A stretch of DNA of 14,432 bases from JAUNKE01 sp041853585 (GCA_041853585.1 JBGZSM010000082.1:1-14432); one strand, 5' to 3'. Positions 1 to 5,390 are shown, numbered from the stretch's first letter. The notes: generated from the sequence alone by a model not told the origin. A program made the numbers and translations.

Positions 1-448
1 CCATACTGATTTTATCGCCGTCGATTGCGATGCCCGGAATGCCTCGAATGTCATCCAGCTTTGCAACATTGCAATCAACCATCAGCTTTTCAAGCAATTC
101 TTTTTCGCCGTATTCAATGTCATAGCGAACACCCTCGATATTCGCATAAGAATTCACGGTGTTTTGCATCAGCTGTTGCGCTTCATACTGATTTGCAACA
201 TCCAAATAGTCATAGCTTGATGTATTTTCCATCGAAAGATTGGTAACTTTGCCATCCGCATAGCTGTAAGTAACTTCGCTGGTAAATCCTTCTTCTTTCG
301 ACACAAAGGTTTTTGTTCCCGAAACATTTTGCGATGTCGTCTGACCATCCTTATTATTCGCGGTGTCCCCCTCCGTTTTTTTGCCGCATCCCGCAAGTGC
401 AAGAATCAATACCGTCATCATGATAATTGCAATTTTTATTCTTCTCAT
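1..448 (-). CDS. YehR/DUF1307-like lipoprotein, C-terminus beyond the window
   Basis: Reading leftwards from an ATG at 448, an open frame continues without a stop for 149 codons to the window edge, so the C-terminus is missing. The protein starts with a basic, hydrophobic signal sequence and a lipobox (LALAGC, Cys21), so it should be a lipid-anchored exported protein. After a Ser/Thr/Asn-rich linker come segments that resemble the E. coli YehR/DUF1307 family as I remember it: TYSYADGKV, IEGVRYDIEY, and RGIPGIAIDGDKISM close to the window edge. The family has no assigned biochemical function. An AAAGGGGATT Shine-Dalgarno precedes the start and a promoter lies at 516-545. The lipoprotein call is firm; the family call is from remembered motifs. 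Confidence 0.8.
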   Translation of the reverse strand, partial: MRRIKIAIIMMTVLILALAGCGKKTEGDTANNKDGQTTSQNVSGTKTFVSKEEGFTSEVTYSYADGKVTNLSMENTSSYDYLDVANQYEAQQLMQNTVNSYANIEGVRYDIEYGEKELLEKLMVDCNVAKLDDIRGIPGIAIDGDKISM

Positions 449-515
449 ATCCAATCCCCTTTTCTAAATTTGAGTGTCACATCACAACATTGATTGATTT
501 GCAAAACTCATAGGC

Positions 516-545
516 ATTATACTACAAAATTGTTTGCAAATGCAA
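516..545 (-). promoter_or_regulatory. Sigma-A-like promoter for the lipoprotein gene
   Basis: On the minus strand there is a perfect TATAAT (516-521) with a weak TTGCAT -35 (540-545) 18 bp upstream. Transcription would start near 509, giving a leader of about 60 nt. Two TTTGCAAA palindromes (498-505 and 533-540) bracket this promoter, one near the start point and one against the -35, so they could be operators. Confidence 0.55.
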
Positions 546-918
546 TACTTTGATATAAAAATTCATAACAAAAATTCAAAAATGGAATAAAACGAAAAAA
601 TTTCTTTCCTGCCTCAAATCTTTATTTAAAACAGTAAAAGGATTACACAAAACAAAATCTAAAAAAGCAGAATAAATTCGGCTCCAAATGACAATCGACA
701 TTCGCCAAGGCAAAGGCAAACGCATTTTTTTCTTTTCTAAAGAATAGAGAATTACTTTTTCAATCTGTTATGAATATCCATAAAAAGTTTTATTTGACAA
801 GATAGTTGAGAAAAATTTTTAAGAGTCACATTCATTTTGAACAGACTAGAAAAGAAATTTTCGTAAGTGAGCATGGAATTTACCGAAGTATTATAATAGG
901 TCACTCGCAGGATTCAAT
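546..918. other. AT-rich spacer without a recognised gene
   Basis: This stretch separates the lipoprotein promoter from the end of the 115-aa minus-strand ORF. I see no convincing ORF, RNA or terminator. A TTGACA at about 795 has only a poor -10 (TTTTAA) 17 bp later and no gene close behind it. Confidence 0.6.
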
Positions 919-1266
919 TTAAATAATCTGCTTATTGTATAATTCTTTGATCATATAGTACCAAAATATTCCCAACACAATAATCGGGATATGGTTGACA
1001 AACCCTCTGAGTACAGTAAAACCGAATATATTAATCAGGGAGTGAGTCATTATTGTATTCTCAACAAACAAAATCTTTGCCGGAAAACATTCTATCCAAT
1101 TTGCCAATTCAAAACTCATCTTATCCGTTTGTATAAGAAGAGGCATAATGAAAAATACCATTATAATTCCAAACGAAGCGAGCCCTTTCTTTATGACTAC
1201 ATGAATAAAGAGAGTTGCCAATATCATAAAAATTAAAACGATATACGCCATCACATAAGAGTACAT
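919..1266 (-). CDS. Hypothetical membrane protein, possibly a C-terminal fragment of an ABC-2-type permease
   Basis: This 115-residue protein is almost wholly hydrophobic, with about three membrane segments (roughly residues 5-25, 30-46 and 75-105) and a basic tail (ELYNKQII). The order of hydrophobic segments, a FPAK-like loop and the short polar tail recall the last third of ABC-2-type permeases such as those of bacteriocin or multidrug exporters. No ATPase gene is adjacent. A stop codon lies directly before the ATG and the Shine-Dalgarno is weak (AGGT, about 13 nt away), which suits a decayed gene. However, a near-consensus promoter at 1306-1334 points straight at it, which suits a functional short protein. 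I cannot decide between the two and have no firm family assignment. Confidence 0.45.
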   Translation of the reverse strand: MYSYVMAYIVLIFMILATLFIHVVIKKGLASFGIIMVFFIMPLLIQTDKMSFELANWIECFPAKILFVENTIMTHSLINIFGFTVLRGFVNHIPIIVLGIFWYYMIKELYNKQII

Positions 1267-1305
1267 CTAATTATATTACCTATTTTTAAAATATTTCTTT
1301 CTAGA

Positions 1306-1334
1306 ATATTAACTATTGAAAGTAAGTTCGTCAA
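1306..1334 (-). promoter_or_regulatory. Strong sigma-A-type promoter for the 115-aa membrane protein
   Basis: Reading the minus strand, TTGACG (1329-1334) and TAATAT (1306-1311) are separated by exactly 17 bp. Both hexamers are 5/6 or 4/6 matches to consensus. Transcription would begin near 1299, about 33 nt before the ATG at 1266. Confidence 0.65.
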
Positions 1335-1533
1335 GTTTTTTTGCCGAAAATTAATATTTTGGTTTTCCGTACAGTTGTAATGCTTATTTTCAATCTCGTT
1401 TCGGATTTTTAAACAAAATCAAAATTCGATTCGTGAAATAAACTTCGCCGGATGCAAAATTAAAATTGCAATCGGAGGGACAAATAAAGTTTTGTCTGCA
1501 CACAAAATTTCTCTTCAAAAAATTTTTAATGCA
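1335..1533. other. AT-rich spacer between divergent promoters
   Basis: This is the spacer between the leftward 115-aa ORF promoter and the rightward DUF3793 operon promoter. It is rich in A/T runs and short AAATC/CGATT words. I see no gene or clear hairpin in it. Confidence 0.6.
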
Positions 1534-1551
1534 AATTAGCTACGACTAATT
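1534..1551. promoter_or_regulatory. Operator candidate 1: TTAG-N6-CTAA inverted repeat at the -35
   Basis: Perfect 6-bp arms AATTAG and CTAATT are separated by 6 bp (CTACGA). The right arm overlaps the first two bases of the TTGACA -35. A second repeat of the same geometry is centred exactly 50 bp downstream. Confidence 0.55.
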
Positions 1552-1578
1552 GACAGAACGATTTTTCTATGTTAAATT
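1550..1578 (+). promoter_or_regulatory. Promoter of the DUF3793-flavodoxin operon
   Basis: A perfect TTGACA (1550-1555) is followed after 17 bp by TAAATT (1573-1578). Transcription should start near 1585, leaving a leader of about 55 nt before the ATG at 1640. The TTG that could be read as an upstream start codon at 1550 is in fact part of the -35, which argues against the longer reading of the DUF3793 gene. Confidence 0.7.
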
Positions 1579-1584
1579 GTATTT

Positions 1585-1600
1585 GTTAGCAAAAACTAAC
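1585..1600. promoter_or_regulatory. Operator candidate 2: TTAG-N6-CTAA inverted repeat at the transcription start
   Basis: The arms GTTAG and CTAAC are separated by 6 bp (CAAAAA). The site sits at the expected start of transcription, where a bound repressor would block RNA polymerase. Its core TTAG-N6-CTAA is the same as in the site at 1534-1551. Confidence 0.55.
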
Positions 1601-1639
1601 TTACGTTATGTAGCATTTCAGATTGACACAGGAGATAGT

Positions 1640-2218
1640 ATGCAAAGTTATAAGCAAAAGCACAGCTTTGATTATCTGTTAGGATTTCATTGTACACCGG
1701 CACTCGCCGGCATCAAATGTGCGAACTTGCTTTCGGTTTGTCACAAAACTTATGACAATATCGAGCAGGAGCTGGACAAGCTCAATCGGCATTTTAATTC
1801 AAAGTCCATCTTTCTCAAACGACTTTGTCTTTGCCAATCACGCACGCTAATTCTTGTATATGGCAGGGAACTTTTGGAGCGGACGATTTATCAAAAGGAA
1901 AATTTGATTCTGCTTCAACAGGAAGGCTATCCGATTGAGAAAGGTCTGGATTGTATTCTTGAGCATCTGTCTTTCCGATTGCAAAGCCAGCAGGAATTTC
2001 CGCATGAGATTGGAATTTTCTTGGGCTATCCGCTGGATGATGTACTTGGCTTTTTGGAGCATCAAGGTAGAAATTATAAAATCAGCGGCTATTGGAAAGT
2101 TTATGGCGATGTGTGTTCTGCCAAAATGCTATTCGAAAAATATACCCGATGTCGAAACAATGTCTGTAATCGAATCGATAAGGGTATGTCACTAAATCAA
2201 ATATTCAAAACCGCGTAG
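1640..2218 (+). CDS. DUF3793 family protein
   Basis: The 192-residue product carries what I recognise as DUF3793 signatures: HCTPALAGIKCANL near the N-terminus, EIGIFLGYPLDDVLGFLEHQG at about residues 130-150, then a GYWKVYGD motif and a Cys-containing tail (YTRCRNNVCNRI). It has no signal peptide and should be cytoplasmic. The family's biochemical function is not known to me; members commonly sit beside flavodoxin or iron-related genes. I start it at 1640 because AGGAGA lies 5-10 nt upstream, the conserved region begins soon after, and the longer frame would start inside the promoter. The flavodoxin gene follows after 12 bp, so the two are almost certainly co-transcribed. Several conserved-looking Cys residues (in HCTP, IKC, CLC and RCRNNVC) could bind metal, but that is inference. 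Confidence 0.8.
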   Translation: MQSYKQKHSFDYLLGFHCTPALAGIKCANLLSVCHKTYDNIEQELDKLNRHFNSKSIFLKRLCLCQSRTLILVYGRELLERTIYQKENLILLQQEGYPIEKGLDCILEHLSFRLQSQQEFPHEIGIFLGYPLDDVLGFLEHQGRNYKISGYWKVYGDVCSAKMLFEKYTRCRNNVCNRIDKGMSLNQIFKTA

Positions 2219-2230
2219 AAAGGAATTCGT

Positions 2231-2662
2231 ATGAACAAAATTGCAGTAATCTACTGGTCACAAACCGGTAACACAGAAATGATGGCTGAGGCTGTAAAAT
2301 CAGGAGCTCAGTCTGCTGGTGCGGAAGTAGCACTTTTTGAAGTTTCTCAAATTAAGCCTGAGGATGCTCTTGCGTATGATGCATTGGCACTCGGATGTCC
2401 TGCAATGGGAGCAGAGGTGTTGGAAGAAGCTGAATTTGAGCCGTTCTTTGAAGCAATCGAAAACAAACTTGCGGGCAAGAAGCTTGCATTGTTCGGTTCA
2501 TACGATTGGGGCGATGGCGAATGGATGAGAAATTGGTACGATCGTTGCGAAAAAGCGGGCGCTAATCTATTGGGTGACCAAGGGCTGATTGCTCAAAATA
2601 CGCCAGGCGTACCGGAAACTGAAGAGTGCAAAGCACTTGGAACTAAACTTGCAAATTACTAA
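2231..2662 (+). CDS. Flavodoxin (short-chain type)
   Basis: This 143-residue protein is a small FMN-binding electron carrier. The phosphate-binding loop SQTGNTE spans residues 10-16 directly after the first beta strand (KIAVIYWS). The sequence LFGSYDWGDGEWM (about 87-99) is the loop that normally packs an aromatic ring on the flavin. Length and lack of the extra 20-residue loop place it in the short-chain group typical of clostridia. Flavodoxins stand in for ferredoxin, often when iron is scarce. An AAAGGA Shine-Dalgarno precedes the ATG. The gene follows DUF3793 by 12 bp and is followed by a strong terminator, so it closes a two-gene operon. Confidence 0.95.
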   Translation: MNKIAVIYWSQTGNTEMMAEAVKSGAQSAGAEVALFEVSQIKPEDALAYDALALGCPAMGAEVLEEAEFEPFFEAIENKLAGKKLALFGSYDWGDGEWMRNWYDRCEKAGANLLGDQGLIAQNTPGVPETEECKALGTKLANY

Positions 2663-2690
2663 AACTATTATCATACTTTTTACTCCGCTT

Positions 2691-2729
2691 CAAAGAACTC
2701 CAGCGATGGGGTTCTTTGTTTTTTGTTTT
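2691..2729 (+). terminator. Rho-independent terminator of the flavodoxin operon
   Basis: The arms CAAAGAACTCC and GGGGTTCTTTG (2691-2718, 11 pairs including one G-T) close a 6-nt loop and are followed by TTTTTTGTTTTT-like sequence. Confidence 0.92.
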
Positions 2730-2975
2730 TAGGATTGAACCGAATATGCATTTTAGATTTCCATTTTATGATTTGAGCTTCGATTTTGGATTCTTGTTTT
2801 CTAAATCGAACTTCAAATTTATAAATCGGTTTTCAAAATCCTAATTTGGATTTTTGCAAATAAAATTGATATTTCCCTAGGATTTTACAACAAATTCTTT
2901 AATTGAAGTCTAATATTTTTTCATTGTAATTGGAACACTTCGATAGCATAACAAAGTGTACTATTTTAAATTATT
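2730..2975. other. AT-rich spacer with degenerate GATTT/AAATC words
   Basis: No gene is evident. The sequence repeats short words such as CGATTTT, AAATCG, TTTGGATT and TATGCATTTT in a loose way, like the spacers near 7500-7640 and 8740-8890. An inverted repeat (ACACTT 2935-2940, AAGTGT 2954-2959) lies just upstream of the sigma-B-like promoter and could be a regulator site. Confidence 0.5.
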
Positions 2976-3001
2976 GTTTATAATTCCTACCAATCGGGTA
3001 T
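2976..3001 (+). promoter_or_regulatory. Sigma-B-like (general stress) promoter upstream of amaP
   Basis: GTTTAT (2976-2981) and GGGTAT (2996-3001) are separated by 14 bp, which fits the known sigma-B pattern GTTTAA-N13-15-GGGTAT. It lies upstream of amaP-asp23-glsB, whose Staphylococcus counterpart asp23 is a classic sigma-B target. The leader to the amaP ATG would be about 210 nt. Sigma-A -10-like sequence (TATACT, CTATAA) overlaps, so the assignment is not certain. Confidence 0.5.
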
Positions 3002-3082
3002 ACTATAAATAAGCAAGTAGAAATATTCTTTCGATTTTTTATATAATTTGATATTCAAAATTCTTTAGACCGGTTTCTATAT

Positions 3083-3126
3083 TATCAAATTTACATTTGA
3101 TAGAGCATGGTCTTTTATTTTATATA
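3083..3126 (+). promoter_or_regulatory. Inverted repeat and possible second promoter in the amaP leader
   Basis: A perfect 8-bp inverted repeat (TATCAAAT, 4-nt loop, ATTTGATA; 3083-3102) is nested inside AGACC/GGTCT (3067-3071, 3109-3113). The right arm contains TTGATA (3097-3102), which with TATATA (3121-3126) 18 bp on makes a plausible sigma-A promoter. The repeat may thus be an operator over the -35, or an RNA hairpin in the transcript from 2976. Confidence 0.4.
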
Positions 3127-3180
3127 AAAGTCGTCAAAGCTTGAGCAACATGAATTCATCACCGAATTTTTACTTGAACT

Positions 3181-3204
3181 ACAAGCTCGATACGAGCACC
3201 TTGT
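3181..3204 (+). promoter_or_regulatory. Hairpin directly before the amaP ribosome-binding site
   Basis: ACAAGCTCG pairs with CGAG-(CAC)-CTTGT around a 3-nt ATA loop, leaving one 3-nt bulge. It ends 6 nt before the AAGAGGTG Shine-Dalgarno at 3210-3217, where it could affect translation or mRNA stability. Confidence 0.4.
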
Positions 3205-3220
3205 TTATAAAGAGGTGATT

Positions 3221-3787
3221 ATGAAAACAAGAAAAAAAATCATTGCGACTCTGGCAATGTTGATACTCATTTTATTCTTATATGAAGTGATTACGCATTA
3301 CCAATCGCTCGTCGGCCTACAAAGGCGATTGCCTTCCCTGTCAATGTTACCTTTAGGTAATTTTGTACATTACTTTTATTTTTACGGCGGAATCATTCTT
3401 TTAATAAGCTGCATTTTCTATATTTTCTTCATGTGGATTTATCTCGACCGATATGATTTGTTGACTTTATCCGAAGATAAAAAAGGAAAGTTGCAACTGA
3501 AAAGTTCCGCTATCGAAAGCCATGTTCGTCTCATCATTGAGGAAAATCGATGGATTGACGAGCCAAAAGTTACGGTACACACTAAAAAAGATAAAATTAT
3601 CATCGACATCGTAGGTGATTTACGACGCACTTCCGGCATTGTCGGCAAATCCGAATTGCTGATTGAACAGATTCAATCGGATTTGAAAAACCTTTTAGGT
3701 ATCAACAAGGAGATTTCAACCGAAATCACTTTTAAAGATACAGCTAACCAAAAAAATATTTCCACTCCTTCAAGGCGTGTGGAATAA
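3221..3787 (+). CDS. amaP: Alkaline shock response membrane anchor protein AmaP
   Basis: This 188-residue protein has two membrane segments (about residues 8-24 and 52-74) linked by a short external loop, then a cytoplasmic domain with Asp23-like features (LKSSAIESHVRLIIEEN, PKVTVHTKKDKIIIDI, KNLLGINKEISTEITF). That is the layout of AmaP, which tethers Asp23 to the membrane in staphylococci. I start at the ATG at 3221; the GTG six bases earlier lies inside the AAGAGGTG Shine-Dalgarno. The asp23-family gene follows after 24 bp and glsB after that, which is the expected partner set. The charged tail after about residue 170 looks unstructured. Confidence 0.88.
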   Translation: MKTRKKIIATLAMLILILFLYEVITHYQSLVGLQRRLPSLSMLPLGNFVHYFYFYGGIILLISCIFYIFFMWIYLDRYDLLTLSEDKKGKLQLKSSAIESHVRLIIEENRWIDEPKVTVHTKKDKIIIDIVGDLRRTSGIVGKSELLIEQIQSDLKNLLGINKEISTEITFKDTANQKNISTPSRRVE

Positions 3788-3811
3788 TCTTTCATTCTAA
3801 GGAGGAATTGA

Positions 3812-4351
3812 ATGGATAAAAAAATAAATGAGCAAGTTACGGAAACGGTAGATAAAAACGGAATCAAAGGAGAGTTGACTTATGAGGACCGCGTGATTCA
3901 AAAAATCATCGGCATCGCTTTGGAAAAAGTGGACGGTCTGTTGGCCGTCAACGGAGGCTTGTTCACGAGCATCAAGAATAAGCTTGTGAATTCCGAAAAT
4001 GTAACGGAGGGCATCAATGTGGAAGTTGGCAAAAAAGAAGTTGCCGTCGATTTGGATATCATTACGGAATACGGAAAAGATATTACTAAAATCTATCAGG
4101 ATATTAAGGATATTATCTCAACCGAGATTCGCCAAATGACTCATTTGGAAGTAATCGAAGTCAATGTAAAAGCTTCCGATGTAAAAACGAAGGAGCAACA
4201 TGAAAGAGATTCTGTAACCGTTCAGGATAATTTGGCACAGGTTGCCGAATCCACTTCGGCTTTCGCTTCGGATTCCGCAAGCAAGGTTTCAAGTGCGCTG
4301 AACAAAGGAAATGAAAAAATCAAAGAGCAATTGGATTCTCGTGTAGAATAG
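3812..4351 (+). CDS. asp23: Asp23/Gls24 family envelope stress response protein
   Basis: The 179-residue product is a cytoplasmic Asp23/Gls24 protein. The core runs from about residue 18 to 125 and contains the family pattern: GELTYEDRVIQKIIGIALEK, VDGLLAVNGG, NVTEGINVEVGKKEVAVDL and MTHLEVIEVNVKASDVKT. In Gram-positive bacteria these proteins form a membrane-associated layer through AmaP and respond to cell-envelope or alkaline stress. The C-terminal 50 residues are Ser/Ala/Lys/Glu-rich and probably flexible. A consensus AAGGAGGAATTG Shine-Dalgarno, the best in the window, precedes the ATG and suggests high expression. Confidence 0.93.
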   Translation: MDKKINEQVTETVDKNGIKGELTYEDRVIQKIIGIALEKVDGLLAVNGGLFTSIKNKLVNSENVTEGINVEVGKKEVAVDLDIITEYGKDITKIYQDIKDIISTEIRQMTHLEVIEVNVKASDVKTKEQHERDSVTVQDNLAQVAESTSAFASDSASKVSSALNKGNEKIKEQLDSRVE

Positions 4352-4401
4352 TGATGTAGATTGGGGTTATTAGTTTTTAATTTTTTATATGGAGGTTTAC
4401 T

Positions 4402-4644
4402 ATGGGCTGGATATGGTCATTAATCGTAGGTGCACTTATCGGTGCAATCGCAGGAGCAATTACTAACAAAGGAAAATCAATGGGCACTATCGCAAATATT
4501 ATTGCAGGTTTGCTCGGTTCTTCAATCGGACAGGCTTTGTTCGGAGCTTGGGGACCGTCTCTTGCAGGGATGGCATTGATTCCGTCTATACTTGGAGCAG
4601 TTATTCTGGTAGCTGTGGTTTCATTCTTCTTTTCGAAGAAGTAA
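4402..4644 (+). CDS. glsB: GlsB/YeaQ/YmgE family stress response membrane protein
   Basis: The 80-residue product is a Gly/Ala-rich membrane protein of the transglycosylase-associated family (Pfam Transgly_assoc). It opens with WSLIVGALIGAIAGAITNKG, has a central segment with IIAGLLGSSIGQALFG, and ends with a third membrane segment and FFFSKK. It has no known enzyme activity; in enterococci glsB lies next to gls24 and both respond to envelope stress. TGGAGGT precedes the ATG. It lies 50 bp after asp23, with no terminator between, and hairpins follow at 4700 onwards. Confidence 0.92.
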   Translation: MGWIWSLIVGALIGAIAGAITNKGKSMGTIANIIAGLLGSSIGQALFGAWGPSLAGMALIPSILGAVILVAVVSFFFSKK

Positions 4645-4699
4645 TTGAAAAGAATGCTTGGATGTGATTTTCAATCCTTGCCTTCGGATATTCCAACTC

Positions 4700-4726
4700 A
4701 AAACCCGATGCGCCGCATCGGGTTTT
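4700..4726 (+). terminator. Terminator after glsB
   Basis: A perfect 12-bp stem, AAAACCCGATGC with GCATCGGGTTTT, closes a 3-nt GCC loop. The U run is only the four bases of the stem itself, and A/T flanks on both sides would let it act in both directions. Confidence 0.8.
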
Positions 4727-4750
4727 ACATATAAAAAACTGTTGTATCAT

Positions 4751-4774
4751 AAGCTGCTCTGCAACAGCTTTTTT
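4751..4774 (+). terminator. Second terminator-like hairpin
   Basis: AAGCTG (4751-4756) pairs with CAGCTT (4765-4770), followed by a six-T run. An alternative pairing, CTGTTG (4739-4744) with CAACAG (4762-4767), would exclude it. It may be a backup terminator for the glsB operon. Confidence 0.6.
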
Positions 4775-4813
4775 CGATGGGAAAAATCCGGTTTAAAAGA
4801 GCATTTGGCTTAT

Positions 4814-4867
4814 AAAACAGAAAAATGGCTCACTCTTACGAGTTTGCCATTTTTTATGGGCTGTTTT
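4814..4867. terminator. Long, probably bidirectional terminator hairpin
   Basis: AAAAATGGC and GCCATTTTT (9 bp) continue through a 2x2 mismatch into ACTC/GAGT around a TTAC loop (4821-4855). Outer arms AAAACAG (4814-4820) and CTGTTTT (4861-4867) extend the pairing across a 6-nt bulge. T runs are present on both strands. On the minus strand it lies about 45 nt past the stop of the 30-aa ORF and would end that transcript. Confidence 0.75.
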
Positions 4868-4899
4868 GCAACCGCTCCGTTTTATCTCAATAATATCCC

Positions 4900-4992
4900 C
4901 TATCGATAAATATGAACCGCTTTTTCTGCCGGCAATATTGAGAAAGCTCCCATCAATACCGCCATGAAAAAAACAAAAAATTTTTTTCTCAT
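4900..4992 (-). CDS. Putative 30-residue hydrophobic, signal-peptide-like small protein
   Basis: An ATG at 4992 on the minus strand opens a 30-codon frame ending in TAG (4900-4902). The peptide has a basic start (MRKK), a hydrophobic core (FFVFFMAVLMGAFSILP) and a short polar end (AEKAVHIYR). A strong AAGGGGGTAAT Shine-Dalgarno lies just upstream, an extended -10 promoter at 5047-5055 faces it, and a terminator stem at 4821-4855 lies behind it, so it has every part of a small expressed gene. It could be a membrane-active peptide, a type I toxin-like peptide, or the surviving signal sequence of a decayed exported protein. I recognise no homologue. Confidence 0.5.
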   Translation of the reverse strand: MRKKFFVFFMAVLMGAFSILPAEKAVHIYR

Positions 4993-5010
4993 ATTACCCC
5001 CTTATGTTGT

Positions 5011-5033
5011 GAAGTGACCCCTGTTTTCACTTC
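5011..5033 (-). promoter_or_regulatory. Inverted repeat in the leader of the 30-residue ORF
   Basis: GAAGTG (5011-5016) and CACTTC (5028-5033) form a perfect 6-bp inverted repeat with 11 nt between. It lies in the untranslated leader, between the promoter and the Shine-Dalgarno, and could be a hairpin or an operator. The AAGTGAAAA in it also occurs in the box cluster at 14298-14379. Confidence 0.4.
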
Positions 5034-5046
5034 TGAATTTATATGA

Positions 5047-5055
5047 ATTATATCA
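5047..5055 (-). promoter_or_regulatory. Extended -10 promoter for the 30-residue ORF
   Basis: The minus strand reads TGATATAAT, a perfect -10 with the TGN extension that lets promoters work with a poor -35. No good -35 is visible. The expected start is near 5040, giving a leader of about 48 nt. Confidence 0.5.
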
Positions 5056-5269
5056 CAAAAAAATGTCCGTGATTATTAAATTTGAATTATCTTTTAGAGT
5101 ATTCGTTGTTACGATATTTTTTGTTGTTTTGTGCACATTATAAATGTTCCACGGAAAAAATCTTTATTCGATGAAAGAATTTTGCGTTTTGAAATTCGGC
5201 GCAAATCAAAAATTATTTTTATTGTCGATAAAAACTCTTGCCTAAGGCTTCTCTCCGATATAGCAAAAT

Positions 5270-5298
5270 TTGTGAAGCCCGATGGAGTATGATATAAT
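5270..5298 (+). promoter_or_regulatory. Promoter of the two-component operon
   Basis: TTGTGA (5270-5275), a 17-bp spacer and a perfect TATAAT (5293-5298) preceded by TGA make an extended -10 sigma-A promoter. Transcription should start near 5305, about 60 nt before the regulator start codon. Confidence 0.75.
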
Positions 5299-5312
5299 CT
5301 AGGAGAGAAACA

Positions 5313-5390
5313 ATGAGACGAATTGATTTTAGAAATCATTCTCCGATTACGGAAAGGAGACTCTATGAGTACAACCATTTATGTGGCTGA
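5313..5390 (+). CDS. Possible 25-codon leader ORF overlapping the response-regulator start
   Basis: An ATG at 5313, only about 8 nt from the predicted transcription start, follows an AGGAGAG Shine-Dalgarno and opens a frame of 25 codons ending in TGA at 5388-5390. It overlaps the start of the response regulator by 26 bp in another frame. The peptide (MRRIDFRNHSPITERR...) is basic and has no recognised motif. It may be translated to control the regulator by coupling, or it may be chance. There is no conservation evidence available to me. Confidence 0.35.
   Translation: MRRIDFRNHSPITERRLYEYNHLCG

Noticed and set aside
795..823. TTGACA with a possible -10 on the plus strand
   Set aside because: The -10 (TTTTAA) matches only half the consensus and no plus-strand gene with a ribosome site follows within 700 bp.
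4658..4909. An 83-codon plus-strand open frame after glsB
   Set aside because: It runs through three terminator hairpins, has no ribosome site, and its composition is not protein-like.
5145..5160. A parS-like half-site (TGTTCCACG)
   Set aside because: The first nine bases match a known parS variant, but the second half (GAAAAAA) is poor, so palindromy is lost. A single degenerate half-site is expected by chance.
5109..5378. An 89-codon minus-strand open frame before the response regulator
   Set aside because: It overlaps the regulator's promoter and start, has no ribosome site and no recognisable sequence.
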